From Serinicoccus sediminis (GTDB taxonomy: Bacteria > Actinomycetota > Actinomycetes > Actinomycetales > Dermatophilaceae), in assembly GCF_004153545.1 (NCBI RefSeq), contig NZ_SDVA01000014.1, positions 27,534 through 91,533 of the forward strand: DNA of 64,000 bases, written 5' to 3'. Below, piece after piece: positions 1 through 7,843 of the stretch. Both the position numbers and the translations under genes were made by a program. Under the pieces are notes generated by a model. That model worked only from the letters and a program-made list of their open reading frames with translations. It had not been told where the DNA came from and did not search any database. The number at the start of each line of letters is the position of its first letter. Within the stretch, counting starts at the first letter, position 1.

Positions 1-1
1 G

Positions 2-844
2 ACGTCCGACCGTCGGCTGCTGGTCGCCTCGCTGGTCCTCAACTGGGTCTTCGGCCCCGCCCTGATGTTCGCCCTCGCGTGGATGCTCCTGCCCGACCTG
101 CCCGAGTACCGCACCGGCCTCGTGATCGTCGGACTCGCCCGCTGCATCGCGATGGTCATCATCTGGAACGACCTGGCGTGCGGCGACCGCGAGGCCGCCG
201 CCCTGCTCGTCGCCCTGAACTCGGTGTTCCAGGTCGTCGCCTTCGCCGGGCTCGGATGGTTCTACCTGACCCTCCTGCCCGGGTGGCTCGGCCTGGAGCA
301 GAGCGCCCTCGACGTCTCCTTCGCCCAGATCGCGGTCTCCGTGCTCGTCTTCCTCGGCGTCCCGCTGCTCGCCGGATACCTGTCCCGCATCCTGGGCGAA
401 CGGGCCAGGGGCCGGGAGTGGTACGAGGACACCTTCCTGCCGCGCATCTCTCCGCTGGCGCTGCTCGGGCTGCTGTTCACGATCGTCCTGCTCTTCGCCC
501 TGCAGGGCGAGCGCATCACGAGCCAGCCCCTCGACGTCGCCCGGATCGCCCTGCCGCTCCTGGCCTACTTCGCCATCATGTGGGGCGGTGGCTACGCCCT
601 CGGGAACGCCCTGGGCCTCGGCTACGAGCGCACCACCACCCTGGCCTTCACCGCCGCCGGCAACAACTTCGAGCTCGCCATCGCGGTCGCGGTCGCCACC
701 TTCGGGGTCACCTCGGGCCAGGCCCTGGCCGGCGTCGTCGGGCCGCTCATCGAGGTGCCCGTCCTCGTCGCCCTCGTCTACGTGTCACTGGCCCTGCGAC
801 GCCGCTCCGGGGCCAGCCCCTCCCCCACCCAGGAGACAGCATGA
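2..844 (+). CDS. arsB: ACR3-family arsenite efflux permease (5' end outside window)
   Basis: Integral membrane arsenite exporter that pumps As(III) out of the cell after arsenate reduction. The reading frame is already open at the window edge, so the N-terminus is missing and about 280 residues remain. Alternating hydrophobic helices, the stretch LARCIAMVIIWNDLACGD near the start and the AAGNNFELAIAVAV stretch near residue 220 are typical of ACR3/Acr3p transporters of the BASS superfamily, not of the unrelated E. coli ArsB fold. The stop codon overlaps the next gene by ATGA, so it is translationally coupled to the reductases. Family assignment is firm; the symbol could equally be acr3. Confidence 0.9.
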   Translation, partial: TSDRRLLVASLVLNWVFGPALMFALAWMLLPDLPEYRTGLVIVGLARCIAMVIIWNDLACGDREAAALLVALNSVFQVVAFAGLGWFYLTLLPGWLGLEQSALDVSFAQIAVSVLVFLGVPLLAGYLSRILGERARGREWYEDTFLPRISPLALLGLLFTIVLLFALQGERITSQPLDVARIALPLLAYFAIMWGGGYALGNALGLGYERTTTLAFTAAGNNFELAIAVAVATFGVTSGQALAGVVGPLIEVPVLVALVYVSLALRRRSGASPSPTQETA

Positions 845-1458
845 CCACCACCCGGCCCGACGCCTACACCGCTATCGTCGAGGACCTGACGTACTCCTAC
901 GAGGGGACCTTCTCCCGCGAGTCGGTCCAGCTCGCCGTGGACCAGGCCCGGCAGCAGCTGGAGACCGTCTCGACGATCCCCACGTTCCTTCCCGTGCTCG
1001 TGGCCAAGGACGCACGGGAACGGCTGAGCGCGGCAGCCCAGGCAGAGGGACGCCTCACCAAGAAGGTCCCCGAGCTGCTGTTCGTGTGCGTGCACAACGC
1101 CGGCCGCTCCCAGATGGCCGCAGCCCTGGCCGAGCACCTGTCCAACGGGCGCGTGCACGTGCGGTCCGCCGGCTCACGCCCCTCCCAGGAGCTCAACCCG
1201 CTGGTCGTCCAGGTCCTGGCGGAACGAGGGATCTCCCTGACCGAGGCGTACCCCAAGCCCCTCACCGACTCCGTGACCCGCGCCGCCGACGTCATCATCA
1301 CCATGGGCTGCGGCGACGCCTGCCCCGTCTACCCGGGCCGCCGCTACGAGGACTGGAAGGTTCCCGACCCCGACGGCGCCGACCTCGACACCGTGCGCGA
1401 CATCCGCGACGACCTCCAGGCCCGCGTCACTGCGCTCCTGCGCGACGTCCTGGACTAG
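841..1458 (+). CDS. arsC: Arsenate reductase, LMW-phosphatase type, with N-terminal helical domain
   Basis: Reduces arsenate to arsenite for export by the upstream permease. The protein has 205 residues. Residues 1-75 form a helical, Gln/Ala-rich extension, and residues 78-205 form the low-molecular-weight tyrosine phosphatase fold. The P-loop CVHNAGRSQ supplies the nucleophilic Cys, MGCGDACP carries the further cysteines used in thiol relay, and a DP motif (VPDPDG) gives the general acid. The N-terminal extension is known from actinobacterial arsenate reductases, where mycothiol or thioredoxin may supply electrons; which is used cannot be told here. The ATG overlaps the permease stop. A second, shorter paralogue follows. 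Confidence 0.88.
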   Translation: MTTTRPDAYTAIVEDLTYSYEGTFSRESVQLAVDQARQQLETVSTIPTFLPVLVAKDARERLSAAAQAEGRLTKKVPELLFVCVHNAGRSQMAAALAEHLSNGRVHVRSAGSRPSQELNPLVVQVLAERGISLTEAYPKPLTDSVTRAADVIITMGCGDACPVYPGRRYEDWKVPDPDGADLDTVRDIRDDLQARVTALLRDVLD

Positions 1459-1497
1459 ACCTCATCACGCCCCCTTCCCACCGCCCCAGGAGTGCCC

Positions 1498-1926
1498 GTG
1501 ACCAGCAACCCCCCACCCTCCGTCCTCTTCGTCTGCGTGCACAACGCCGGACGCTCACAGATGGCCCAGGCCTGGCTCGCCCACCTCGCCGGCGACGCCG
1601 TCGAGGTCCGGTCCGCCGGGTCCGCACCCGCGGACACGGTCAACCCCGCCGCGGTCGAGGCCATGCGCGAGGTCGGCATCGACATCAGCCAGGCCCGCCC
1701 CGCCGTCCTCACCACCGACTCCGTCCGACGCTCCGACGTCGTCGTCACCATGGGCTGCGGCGACGCCTGCCCCATCTTCCCCGGGAAACGCTACGAGGAC
1801 TGGCCGGTGGACGACCCCGCCGGCCAGGGCGTGGAGGCCGTGCGTCCCATCCGGGACGCCATCCGCGGGCGGGTCGTCGACCTGCTCACCTCCCTGGGCG
1901 TCGCCGTCCCGGCCTCGGACGGGTAG
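1498..1926 (+). CDS. arsC: Arsenate reductase, short LMW-phosphatase type
   Basis: Second arsenate reductase of the operon, 142 residues, consisting only of the phosphatase-like domain. The P-loop CVHNAGRSQ begins about residue 12, MGCGDACPIFPG lies about residue 84 and the acid loop is PVDDPAG. I chose the GTG at 1498 because AGGAG at 1488-1492 sits five bases upstream; the in-frame GTG at 1492 would lie inside that ribosome-binding site. It shares its motifs with the preceding gene, so the pair are paralogues differing in the N-terminal extension. It ends 28 bp before the convergent esterase gene. Confidence 0.88.
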   Translation: MTSNPPPSVLFVCVHNAGRSQMAQAWLAHLAGDAVEVRSAGSAPADTVNPAAVEAMREVGIDISQARPAVLTTDSVRRSDVVVTMGCGDACPIFPGKRYEDWPVDDPAGQGVEAVRPIRDAIRGRVVDLLTSLGVAVPASDG

Positions 1927-1954
1927 GCGTACCCGCGAGCACTCCCCCGGGTGC

Positions 1955-2920
1955 TCACGCCCCGAGCACCCCGCCCAACCACGCGACCGTGCGCAGCCAC
2001 TGCTCCTGGGCGCCGCCCTCGTGGTCGTTGAACGGGTAGATCTCGAGCTGCGGCGGGGTGGGGAGCGCGTGGGCCGCGGCGAAGACCGTCGACGGCGGGC
2101 AGGTGGCGTCCATGAGCGCGACCGACACCATGGTGGGCACGGTGATGCGCCGGGCCATGGTGACCCCGTCGACGTAGGACAGCGTGCGGAACACCTGCTC
2201 GGCGGCGTTGCGGTGCACCGCGAGGTAGGCGGTGATCTCGGCGTAGGGCGCGGCGTCGGTGACAGCCAGGGCCCGCTCGAAGTGGCACAGGAAGGGCACG
2301 TCGGCGTTGACCGCGGCGACGTCACGGTGCAGCGCGCCGGCGGCGAGCGCCAGCCCCCCGCCCTGGCTGGTGCCAGCCACGGCGACCCGCCGGGGGTCGA
2401 CGTCCGGACGCGTGAGCACGTGGTCGACGGCGCGGACCGCGTCGGTGACGAGCCGGCGGTAGTAGTAGGTCTGCGGCGACTCGATCCCTCGCGTCATCAC
2501 GCCGGGGAAGGCCGGTCCGGAGCCGTGCGGGTCCGGGGTGCCTCCGCCGGAGCCCCAGGTGGACGCCTGGCCCCGGGTGTCCATGACGAGGTGCGCGAAG
2601 CCCGACGCCGCATACCCCAGGCGCTCGTGCGGCAGGCCGCGACCGCCGCCGTAGCCGAGGAACTCGACCACGCAGGGCAGCCGCTCCTGCGACCGGGGCG
2701 CGACGAACCACGCCCGGACCGGCTCGCCGCCGAACCCGGGGAAGGTCACGTCCTCGACCCGCACCTGCGTCACCGGGGTGGCGGCCGGGACACTGGTCGC
2801 CTCCGCACCGGCCGCCCGGGCCTGGACCAGGGTCGAGGACCAGAAGTCGTCGAAGTCCTCCGGCTCGGGCACCTCCGGACGGTAGGTGCGCAGCTGCTCC
2901 AGCGGCAGGTCGGTCAGCAC
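1955..2920 (-). CDS. axeA: Acetyl-xylan esterase / cephalosporin-C deacetylase family (CE7)
   Basis: Removes acetyl groups from xylo-oligosaccharides. The product has 321 residues and no signal peptide, so it acts on imported oligomers in the cytoplasm. The CE7 signature is complete: RGQ in DTRGQASTWG, the nucleophile elbow GTSQGG, the acidic residue in LMDATCPP and the catalytic His in NDHEGG. The GTG start at 2920 has a strong GGAGGAG site just upstream and overlaps the last seven bases of the ROK regulator gene, giving a two-gene operon. Its position beside xylanase genes supports a role in xylan deacetylation rather than antibiotic deacetylation. Confidence 0.9.
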   Translation of the reverse strand: MLTDLPLEQLRTYRPEVPEPEDFDDFWSSTLVQARAAGAEATSVPAATPVTQVRVEDVTFPGFGGEPVRAWFVAPRSQERLPCVVEFLGYGGGRGLPHERLGYAASGFAHLVMDTRGQASTWGSGGGTPDPHGSGPAFPGVMTRGIESPQTYYYRRLVTDAVRAVDHVLTRPDVDPRRVAVAGTSQGGGLALAAGALHRDVAAVNADVPFLCHFERALAVTDAAPYAEITAYLAVHRNAAEQVFRTLSYVDGVTMARRITVPTMVSVALMDATCPPSTVFAAAHALPTPPQLEIYPFNDHEGGAQEQWLRTVAWLGGVLGA

Positions 2921-4134
2921 GCTTCTCCTCCCCCGGCGGCCAGGACGACGGCGGGGCTCGTCACGACCTGGGTCAGGTGCACCAACGCCCCGCCGGTGGC
3001 CCCCGCGACGTCGTCGGGGTCCTGGCAGACCTCCAGGGGCATCCAGCCCGCGGCCATGACCCGGGCCCGCACCCGTGCCTCGACGACGGGGGCGATGCGC
3101 GGCGCCAGGTCGCCGATCTCGCCGCCGAGCACGATCGTCGGCACGTCGAGCAGGTTGACGACGCCGGCGAGGACCACCCCGAGCGCCTCGGCGGCGAGCT
3201 CGATCGCCTCCCGGCTGCCGGCGTGCCCCTCCTCGGCCCGCTGCCCGAGCTCGGCGAGCGTCGTGGACGGGGGCAGGCCCGCGCGACGGGTCATGGCGAG
3301 GCGACCCGCATACCGCTCCAGGCACCCGTCGGAGCCGCAGGGGCAGGGGTCCCCGCCCGGCCGGAACGGCATGTGACCGATCTCCCCGGCGAAACCGTGC
3401 AGCCCGGACTGCACCAGCGAGTCCGTGACGACCGCGCCGCCGATGCCGATCTCGCCGGAGACGTAGACGAAGTGGCTCGATCGACCCCGCCGGCCGGGTG
3501 CGGGCTGGGCGAAGGCGTGAGCGCCGAGGTTGGCCTCGTTGCCCAGTGTCAGGGGTATGTCGTGCAGCTGACCACGCAGGCCCGCCACGGGCTCGACGTC
3601 GCGCCAGTCGAGGTTGGGGGCCCGCAGCAGGCGTTCCCCGGAGGCGTCCACCACCCCGGGCAGCGCCAGGCCCGCCCCCACGATCCGGCCGTGCTCGGGA
3701 GCCGCCGGCAGGACCTCGGCGAGGTGCCCACCCAGCAGACCGAGCGCCCGCGCCGGGTCGGAGCCGACGAGGTCGGGCTCGGACCGTGACTCGGCGACGA
3801 CCTCGCCCCGCAGGTCGATGAGGCGGGCCGCGACGTGCGCCGCGTTGACCTGCAGCCCCACCGCGCAGATGCGGCGCGCCGGTCGCAGCGGCGTCGCGGG
3901 ACGTCCCGGACCGGCCAGCCGCGCGGTGCCCTCGTCGACCAGGCCGCCGGCGACCAGCTCGTCGACGAGCCGCGAGACCGTCGAGCGGGTCAGACCGGTC
4001 GCCGACGCCACACCTGCCCGCGACACCGGTTCGGGCGAGGCGCACACGCACCGCAGGACCACGGCCAGGTTGCTCTCGCGCAGCGTCGACTGGTGGGCGA
4101 GGACCGGAGCGGCCGCTGCGGCGAGGGTGGGCAT
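2914..4134 (-). CDS. xylR: ROK-family transcriptional repressor (XylR-like)
   Basis: Probable sugar-responsive repressor of the xylan locus. It has 406 residues. Residues 25-75 form a winged helix (GLTRSTVSRLVDELVAGG), and the rest is a ROK sugar-kinase-like domain with the zinc-binding motif CPCGSDGCLE about residue 270. It is transcribed divergently from the cytoplasmic GH10 xylanase, with a shared 96-bp intergenic region that holds the TTAGTTTT-type sequences expected for XylR-like ROK proteins. An almost identical site precedes xylA. Binding sugar is inferred from context to be xylose or a xylo-oligomer. It is translationally coupled to the esterase gene. Confidence 0.87.
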   Translation of the reverse strand: MPTLAAAAAPVLAHQSTLRESNLAVVLRCVCASPEPVSRAGVASATGLTRSTVSRLVDELVAGGLVDEGTARLAGPGRPATPLRPARRICAVGLQVNAAHVAARLIDLRGEVVAESRSEPDLVGSDPARALGLLGGHLAEVLPAAPEHGRIVGAGLALPGVVDASGERLLRAPNLDWRDVEPVAGLRGQLHDIPLTLGNEANLGAHAFAQPAPGRRGRSSHFVYVSGEIGIGGAVVTDSLVQSGLHGFAGEIGHMPFRPGGDPCPCGSDGCLERYAGRLAMTRRAGLPPSTTLAELGQRAEEGHAGSREAIELAAEALGVVLAGVVNLLDVPTIVLGGEIGDLAPRIAPVVEARVRARVMAAGWMPLEVCQDPDDVAGATGGALVHLTQVVTSPAVVLAAGGGEAC

Positions 4135-4160
4135 GCGCCCAGCCTACGCACCGGCAGGGG

Positions 4161-4217
4161 TTGCGTGGTGGAGGACGACGGGTTAGTTTTGCCGAGATAG
4201 TTTTGGGACACAACCAA
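4161..4217 (+). promoter_or_regulatory. Xylanase promoter with ROK/XylR-type operator
   Basis: TTGCGT at 4161-4166 and TAGTTT at 4184-4189, 17 bp apart, make a candidate -35/-10 pair. The operator GATAGTTTTG-GG-ACACAACCAA spans 4196-4217. It is identical outside its two central bases to the sequence at 15201-15222 in front of xylA. Its core is an imperfect palindrome, TAGTTTTG-3 bp-CACAACCA. GGAGG at 4219-4223 is the ribosome-binding site of the xylanase. That the divergent ROK protein binds here is inferred. Confidence 0.68.
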
Positions 4218-4230
4218 TGGAGGTATCCCG

Positions 4231-5541
4231 GTGGCCGCACCCCGCTCCCCCTCGACGGCGCTGCGACCGGACCCGTCGCTCGCGCACCGGACAGCCGCCA
4301 CGGTCATCGAGGTCCGGGACGCCCACGGGAGGCCCGTGGTCGACACGGACGTGGTGGTGGAGCAGCTCGAGCACGCCGTCGGTCTCGGCTGCATCGGCTT
4401 CGAGCTGCTCCCGCCCGCCGCCACGTCGGCGCACGAAGAGGTCGGGGCCGACGACCCGGACGACCGCGAGCGTGACGTCATGGCGGCCCAGTGGCTGGAG
4501 CTGTTCAACACCGCGACGCTGCCCTTCTACTGGGGACAGTTCGAGGCGCGGGAGGGCTCGCCGGAGACCGATCGGCTGCACCGGGGCGCCGAGTGGTTCG
4601 CCGGGCACGGGGTACGCCTCAAGGGCCACCCCCTCGCCTGGCACACGCTGGCTCCCCAGTGGCTGCTGGGACGCGACCCGGAGACGGTGGAAGGACTCCT
4701 GCGCCAGCGGATCACCCGCGAGGTCACGGGTTTCGCCGGGCTGATCGACACCTGGGACGCCATCAACGAGGCCGTGATCATGCCCGACTTCCAGGCCGAG
4801 GACAACGCCGTCACCCCGCTGGCCCGGCACCTCGGGCGCGTCGGCATGGTCCGCCTCGCCGTCGAGACGGCCCGGGCCGCGCATCCCTCGGTCACGCTGC
4901 TGCTCAACGACTTCGACATGTCACCGGCCTACGACGCGCTCGTCGAGGAGGTCCTCGACGCCGGCATCCAGGTCGACGCGATCGGGCTGCAGAGCCACAT
5001 GCACCAGGGCTGGTGGGGCGAGGAGCGCACGCTGGAGATCCTCGCCCGGTTCTCCCGCCACGGGCTGCCCCTGCACCTGACCGAGACCACGCTGGTCTCA
5101 GGGGACCTCATGCCGTCCCACGTCGAGGACCTCAACGACCACGTCGTCCAGCCGGGCGGCTGGCCCAGCACCCACGAGGGTGAGGCCCGGCAGGCGGAGG
5201 AGATCGAGCGCCACTACCGGACCGTCCTGTCGCACCCCGCAGTCGAGTCCCTCACCTACTGGGGGCTGTGGGACCGCTGGGCGTGGCTGCACGCGCCGGC
5301 CGGCCTGGTGCGCCGGGACGGCTCGCGCAAACCCGCCTACGAGGCGCTCCGGCGTCTGGTCAAGGAGGAGTGGTGGCTCGGACCGACGACGGTGCGCACG
5401 GACGCCGACGGTCGCGTCCCGCTCACCGGGTGGCTCGGCCGGTATGCCGTCCGCCTCCCCGAGGGCGCCACGGCGGAGGTCGAGCTGACCCAGGACACCC
5501 CGTCCGTCACCGCCCGCGCCGACGTCACCGCAGCTGCCTGA
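4231..5541 (+). CDS. xynA: GH10 endo-1,4-beta-xylanase, cytoplasmic
   Basis: Cleaves beta-1,4 xylosyl linkages, probably of imported xylo-oligosaccharides, as there is no signal peptide. It has 436 residues in a GH10 TIM barrel. The acid/base Glu is in WDAINEAV about residue 178, the nucleophile Glu in LHLTETT about residue 287, and GHPLAWH and GLQSHMH are GH10 substrate-cleft motifs. Residues 1-60 and the last 50 are extensions beyond the barrel. GTG at 4231 is chosen because GGAGG lies seven bases upstream. It stands divergent from the ROK regulator and 50 bp before the secreted xylanase, with which it probably forms an operon. Confidence 0.9.
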   Translation: MAAPRSPSTALRPDPSLAHRTAATVIEVRDAHGRPVVDTDVVVEQLEHAVGLGCIGFELLPPAATSAHEEVGADDPDDRERDVMAAQWLELFNTATLPFYWGQFEAREGSPETDRLHRGAEWFAGHGVRLKGHPLAWHTLAPQWLLGRDPETVEGLLRQRITREVTGFAGLIDTWDAINEAVIMPDFQAEDNAVTPLARHLGRVGMVRLAVETARAAHPSVTLLLNDFDMSPAYDALVEEVLDAGIQVDAIGLQSHMHQGWWGEERTLEILARFSRHGLPLHLTETTLVSGDLMPSHVEDLNDHVVQPGGWPSTHEGEARQAEEIERHYRTVLSHPAVESLTYWGLWDRWAWLHAPAGLVRRDGSRKPAYEALRRLVKEEWWLGPTTVRTDADGRVPLTGWLGRYAVRLPEGATAEVELTQDTPSVTARADVTAAA

Positions 5542-5591
5542 CCACCCCATACCCCCCTCCGTCCATCACCACCGTCAAAGGAGACACCACG

Positions 5592-6755
5592 ATGCGACAC
5601 CCCTTCCGTTCCCTGGCGCTGGGCGTCCTCGGCACCGCCGTGGCCGCAGGCGCCCTCGTGCCCGCAGCCTCGGCCGCCCCGCCGGAGCACTCCCACGGCC
5701 ACCAGGACACCCTGCGCCGCCAGGCACCCCGCGACCTCGAGATCGGCAGTGCCGCCTGGGGCCAGCGCGACCTGACGGGCTACGACAAGCACGACCCCAC
5801 CGACTACCAGCGCGTCCTGGCCCGCGAGTTCGGCTCGATCACCCCAGAGAACGACATGAAGTGGGCCGAGATCCACCCCGAGCCCGGGGTCTACGACTTC
5901 AGCGGCGCCGACGCGGTCATGGACTTCGCCCGCGCCCACCACCAGGAGGTCCGTGGGCACACCCTGCTCTGGCACAGCCAGAACCCGCAGTGGGTCATCG
6001 ACGCCAGCGACGACTGGACCTGCCAGGAGGCGCGGGACGTGCTCGAGGACCACGTCCGCACGGTCGTCGGGCGCTACGCGGGCGAGATCTACGAGTGGGA
6101 CGTCGCCAACGAGATCTTCCAGGACGACTGGGACACCGGCGGGGTCCGCCTCCGGACCGAGGCCAACCCCTTCCTGAAGGCGTGCGCCGAGGACCCGGTG
6201 GCGCTCATCGGCGACACCTTCCGCTGGGCGCACGAGGTCGACCCGAAGGCCAGGCTGTTCCTCAACGACTACAACGCCGAGGGGGTCAACACCAAGACCG
6301 ACGCCTACTACGCGCTGGCCCAGGAGCTGCTGGCCGACGGGGTGCCCCTGCACGGTTTCGGCGCCCAGGGCCACCTGAGCCTGATGTACGGCTTCGACAC
6401 CTCCATCCAGGCCAACTTCGAGCGTTTCGCGGCCCTCGGTCTGGACGTCGCCGTCACGGAGGCTGATGTGCGGGTCCCGATCCCCGACGGCCAGGACGGG
6501 CCGACGGCCGAGCAGGTGACGCTGCACGCCGAGCGCCACGACGCCATGCTCGAGGCCTGCCTGGCCGTGCCGTCGTGCACGTCCTTCACGGTCTGGGGCT
6601 TCCCGGACGCCAACTCGTGGGTGCCCGACGTCTTCCCCGGGGAGGACTGGGCCACGATCTTCACCGACGACTTCGGCCCGAAGCCCGCCTACCACGCGAT
6701 GCTCGCGTCGCTGCGCGAGGCGACGCCCGGCGTCTCCCCGCGCTCGGGCCGCTGA
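5592..6755 (+). CDS. GH10 endo-1,4-beta-xylanase, secreted
   Basis: Extracellular endoxylanase of 387 residues that makes oligomers for import. A Sec signal peptide fills residues 1-29, ending AASAAP. The barrel carries TPENDMKW, GHTLLWHSQ, the acid/base Glu in WDVANEIF about residue 173 and the nucleophile Glu in VTEADVR about residue 289. No carbohydrate-binding module follows, so it is a single-domain enzyme. AAAGGAG at 5577-5583 gives the start. The gene ends at a strong hairpin terminator, which separates it from the LacI regulator downstream. Confidence 0.93.
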   Translation: MRHPFRSLALGVLGTAVAAGALVPAASAAPPEHSHGHQDTLRRQAPRDLEIGSAAWGQRDLTGYDKHDPTDYQRVLAREFGSITPENDMKWAEIHPEPGVYDFSGADAVMDFARAHHQEVRGHTLLWHSQNPQWVIDASDDWTCQEARDVLEDHVRTVVGRYAGEIYEWDVANEIFQDDWDTGGVRLRTEANPFLKACAEDPVALIGDTFRWAHEVDPKARLFLNDYNAEGVNTKTDAYYALAQELLADGVPLHGFGAQGHLSLMYGFDTSIQANFERFAALGLDVAVTEADVRVPIPDGQDGPTAEQVTLHAERHDAMLEACLAVPSCTSFTVWGFPDANSWVPDVFPGEDWATIFTDDFGPKPAYHAMLASLREATPGVSPRSGR

Positions 6756-6767
6756 CCCTCGGACGAC

Positions 6768-6804
6768 GCGCGGCAGGACCTGCCCTGAGCAGGTCCTGCC
6801 GCGC
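6768..6804 (+). terminator. Strong hairpin terminator after secreted xylanase
   Basis: A perfect 16-bp GC-rich stem (left arm 6768-6783, right arm 6789-6804) closes a five-base loop CCTGA. No U-tract follows, as is usual in high-GC actinobacteria. It lies 13 bp after the xylanase stop and directly before the LacI promoter. Confidence 0.8.
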
Positions 6805-6811
6805 ACCCGTC

Positions 6812-6817
6812 GATAAT
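6812..6817 (+). promoter_or_regulatory. -10 element of a probably leaderless lacI-type gene
   Basis: GATAAT ends seven bases before the ATG at 6824, and no ribosome-binding site lies between. This spacing places transcription initiation at or next to the start codon, implying a leaderless mRNA, which is common in actinobacteria. No good -35 is visible; that position falls in the right arm of the preceding terminator. Confidence 0.55.
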
Positions 6818-6823
6818 GGCGCC

Positions 6824-7843
6824 ATGATCACCGGTGGACGCGTGCGGATGGAGGACGTCGCGCGCCAGGCCGGCGTCTCCGTGGCGACGGTCTCCAAGGT
6901 CGTGAACGGCAGGTATGGCGTCTCCGCCGCCACCACGGCGCGGGTGCACACCGTCATCGCCGAGCTGGGCTACGAGACCAGCCTGCTGGCCCGCAGCCTG
7001 CGCAGCGCGCACACCGGCATCCTCGGGGTGCTGGTCGCCGAGTTCGAGCCGTTCAGCACCGAGCTGCTCAAGGGTGTCTCCGGGGCGATGGCCGACACCG
7101 ACTACGAGCTGCTGGCCTTCGCCGGCGCCACCCACGGCGAGACCGTCGGTTGGGAACGGCGCTCGCTGCGCCGCCTGGGGGGCACCCTGCTGGACGGCGC
7201 GATCATCGTCACGCCCACCGTGGTCGAGCCCGGGGCCGCGATGCCGGTGGTCGCCATCGACCCGCACACCGGCAGCCACGACGTCCCGACCGTGGAGTCC
7301 GACAACGTGGGGGGCGCCCGCTCCGCCGTCGAGCACCTGGTGGGGATGGGTCACACCCGCATCGGGATGATCCGTGGGCGTGAGGACCTCGAGTCGGCCA
7401 GGCTGCGCGAGCAGGGATTCCGCCAGGCCATGGCCGCCGCCGGGCTGCGGGTCGACGAGACCCTGCTGGCCACCGGTTCCTTCCGCGCAGAGTCGGCCGT
7501 CGGTCCGGCCCACCTCATCCTCGACCGCAAGGACCGTCCGACGGCGGTCTTCGCCGCCAACGACCTCATGGCGCTGCGCACCGTGGAGGTCGCGCGCCAG
7601 CTGGGCCTGCGGGTGCCGCAGGACCTGTCCGTCGTCGGGTTCGACAACGTGCCTGAGTCGGCCGTCAGCGAACCGGCGCTCACGACCGTGGCCCAGCCGC
7701 TGCGCGACCTCGGCCGCACGGCGCTGGACATGTTGCTCACCCTGCTGGCCGGCGAGGAGCTCGAGCGCACGCACGTGCGCCTGCAGACCCGCCTCGTCAC
7801 GCGCGCCTCCACGGCCCCGCCCGGCCCGGAGGGCCCCCGGTGA
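6824..7843 (+). CDS. LacI-family transcriptional regulator
   Basis: Sugar-responsive repressor of 339 residues. Residues 8-60 form the LacI helix-turn-helix and hinge (MEDVARQAGVSVATVSKVVN), and residues 65-330 a periplasmic-binding-protein-like effector domain with PTAVFAANDLMA and LSVVGFDNVPES. It lies between xylanase and arabinofuranosidase genes and its stop overlaps the latter's GTG. A likely target is the 20-bp perfect palindrome at 15140-15159 in front of the sugar ABC operon, whose central ATCGAT-type core fits LacI operators; this link is inferred. Effector is probably xylobiose, arabinoxylo-oligomer or arabinose. Confidence 0.9.
   Translation: MITGGRVRMEDVARQAGVSVATVSKVVNGRYGVSAATTARVHTVIAELGYETSLLARSLRSAHTGILGVLVAEFEPFSTELLKGVSGAMADTDYELLAFAGATHGETVGWERRSLRRLGGTLLDGAIIVTPTVVEPGAAMPVVAIDPHTGSHDVPTVESDNVGGARSAVEHLVGMGHTRIGMIRGREDLESARLREQGFRQAMAAAGLRVDETLLATGSFRAESAVGPAHLILDRKDRPTAVFAANDLMALRTVEVARQLGLRVPQDLSVVGFDNVPESAVSEPALTTVAQPLRDLGRTALDMLLTLLAGEELERTHVRLQTRLVTRASTAPPGPEGPR

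Noticed and set aside
1937..1956. Terminator between the arsenic operon and esterase
   Set aside because: GAGCAC/GTGCTC gives only a six-base stem that overlaps the esterase stop codon; too weak to list.
1955..4240. Single 761-codon minus-strand frame that would fuse the esterase to an upstream part
   Set aside because: The upstream part is a shadow of the ROK gene. The esterase has its own GTG with a strong ribosome-binding site at 2920.
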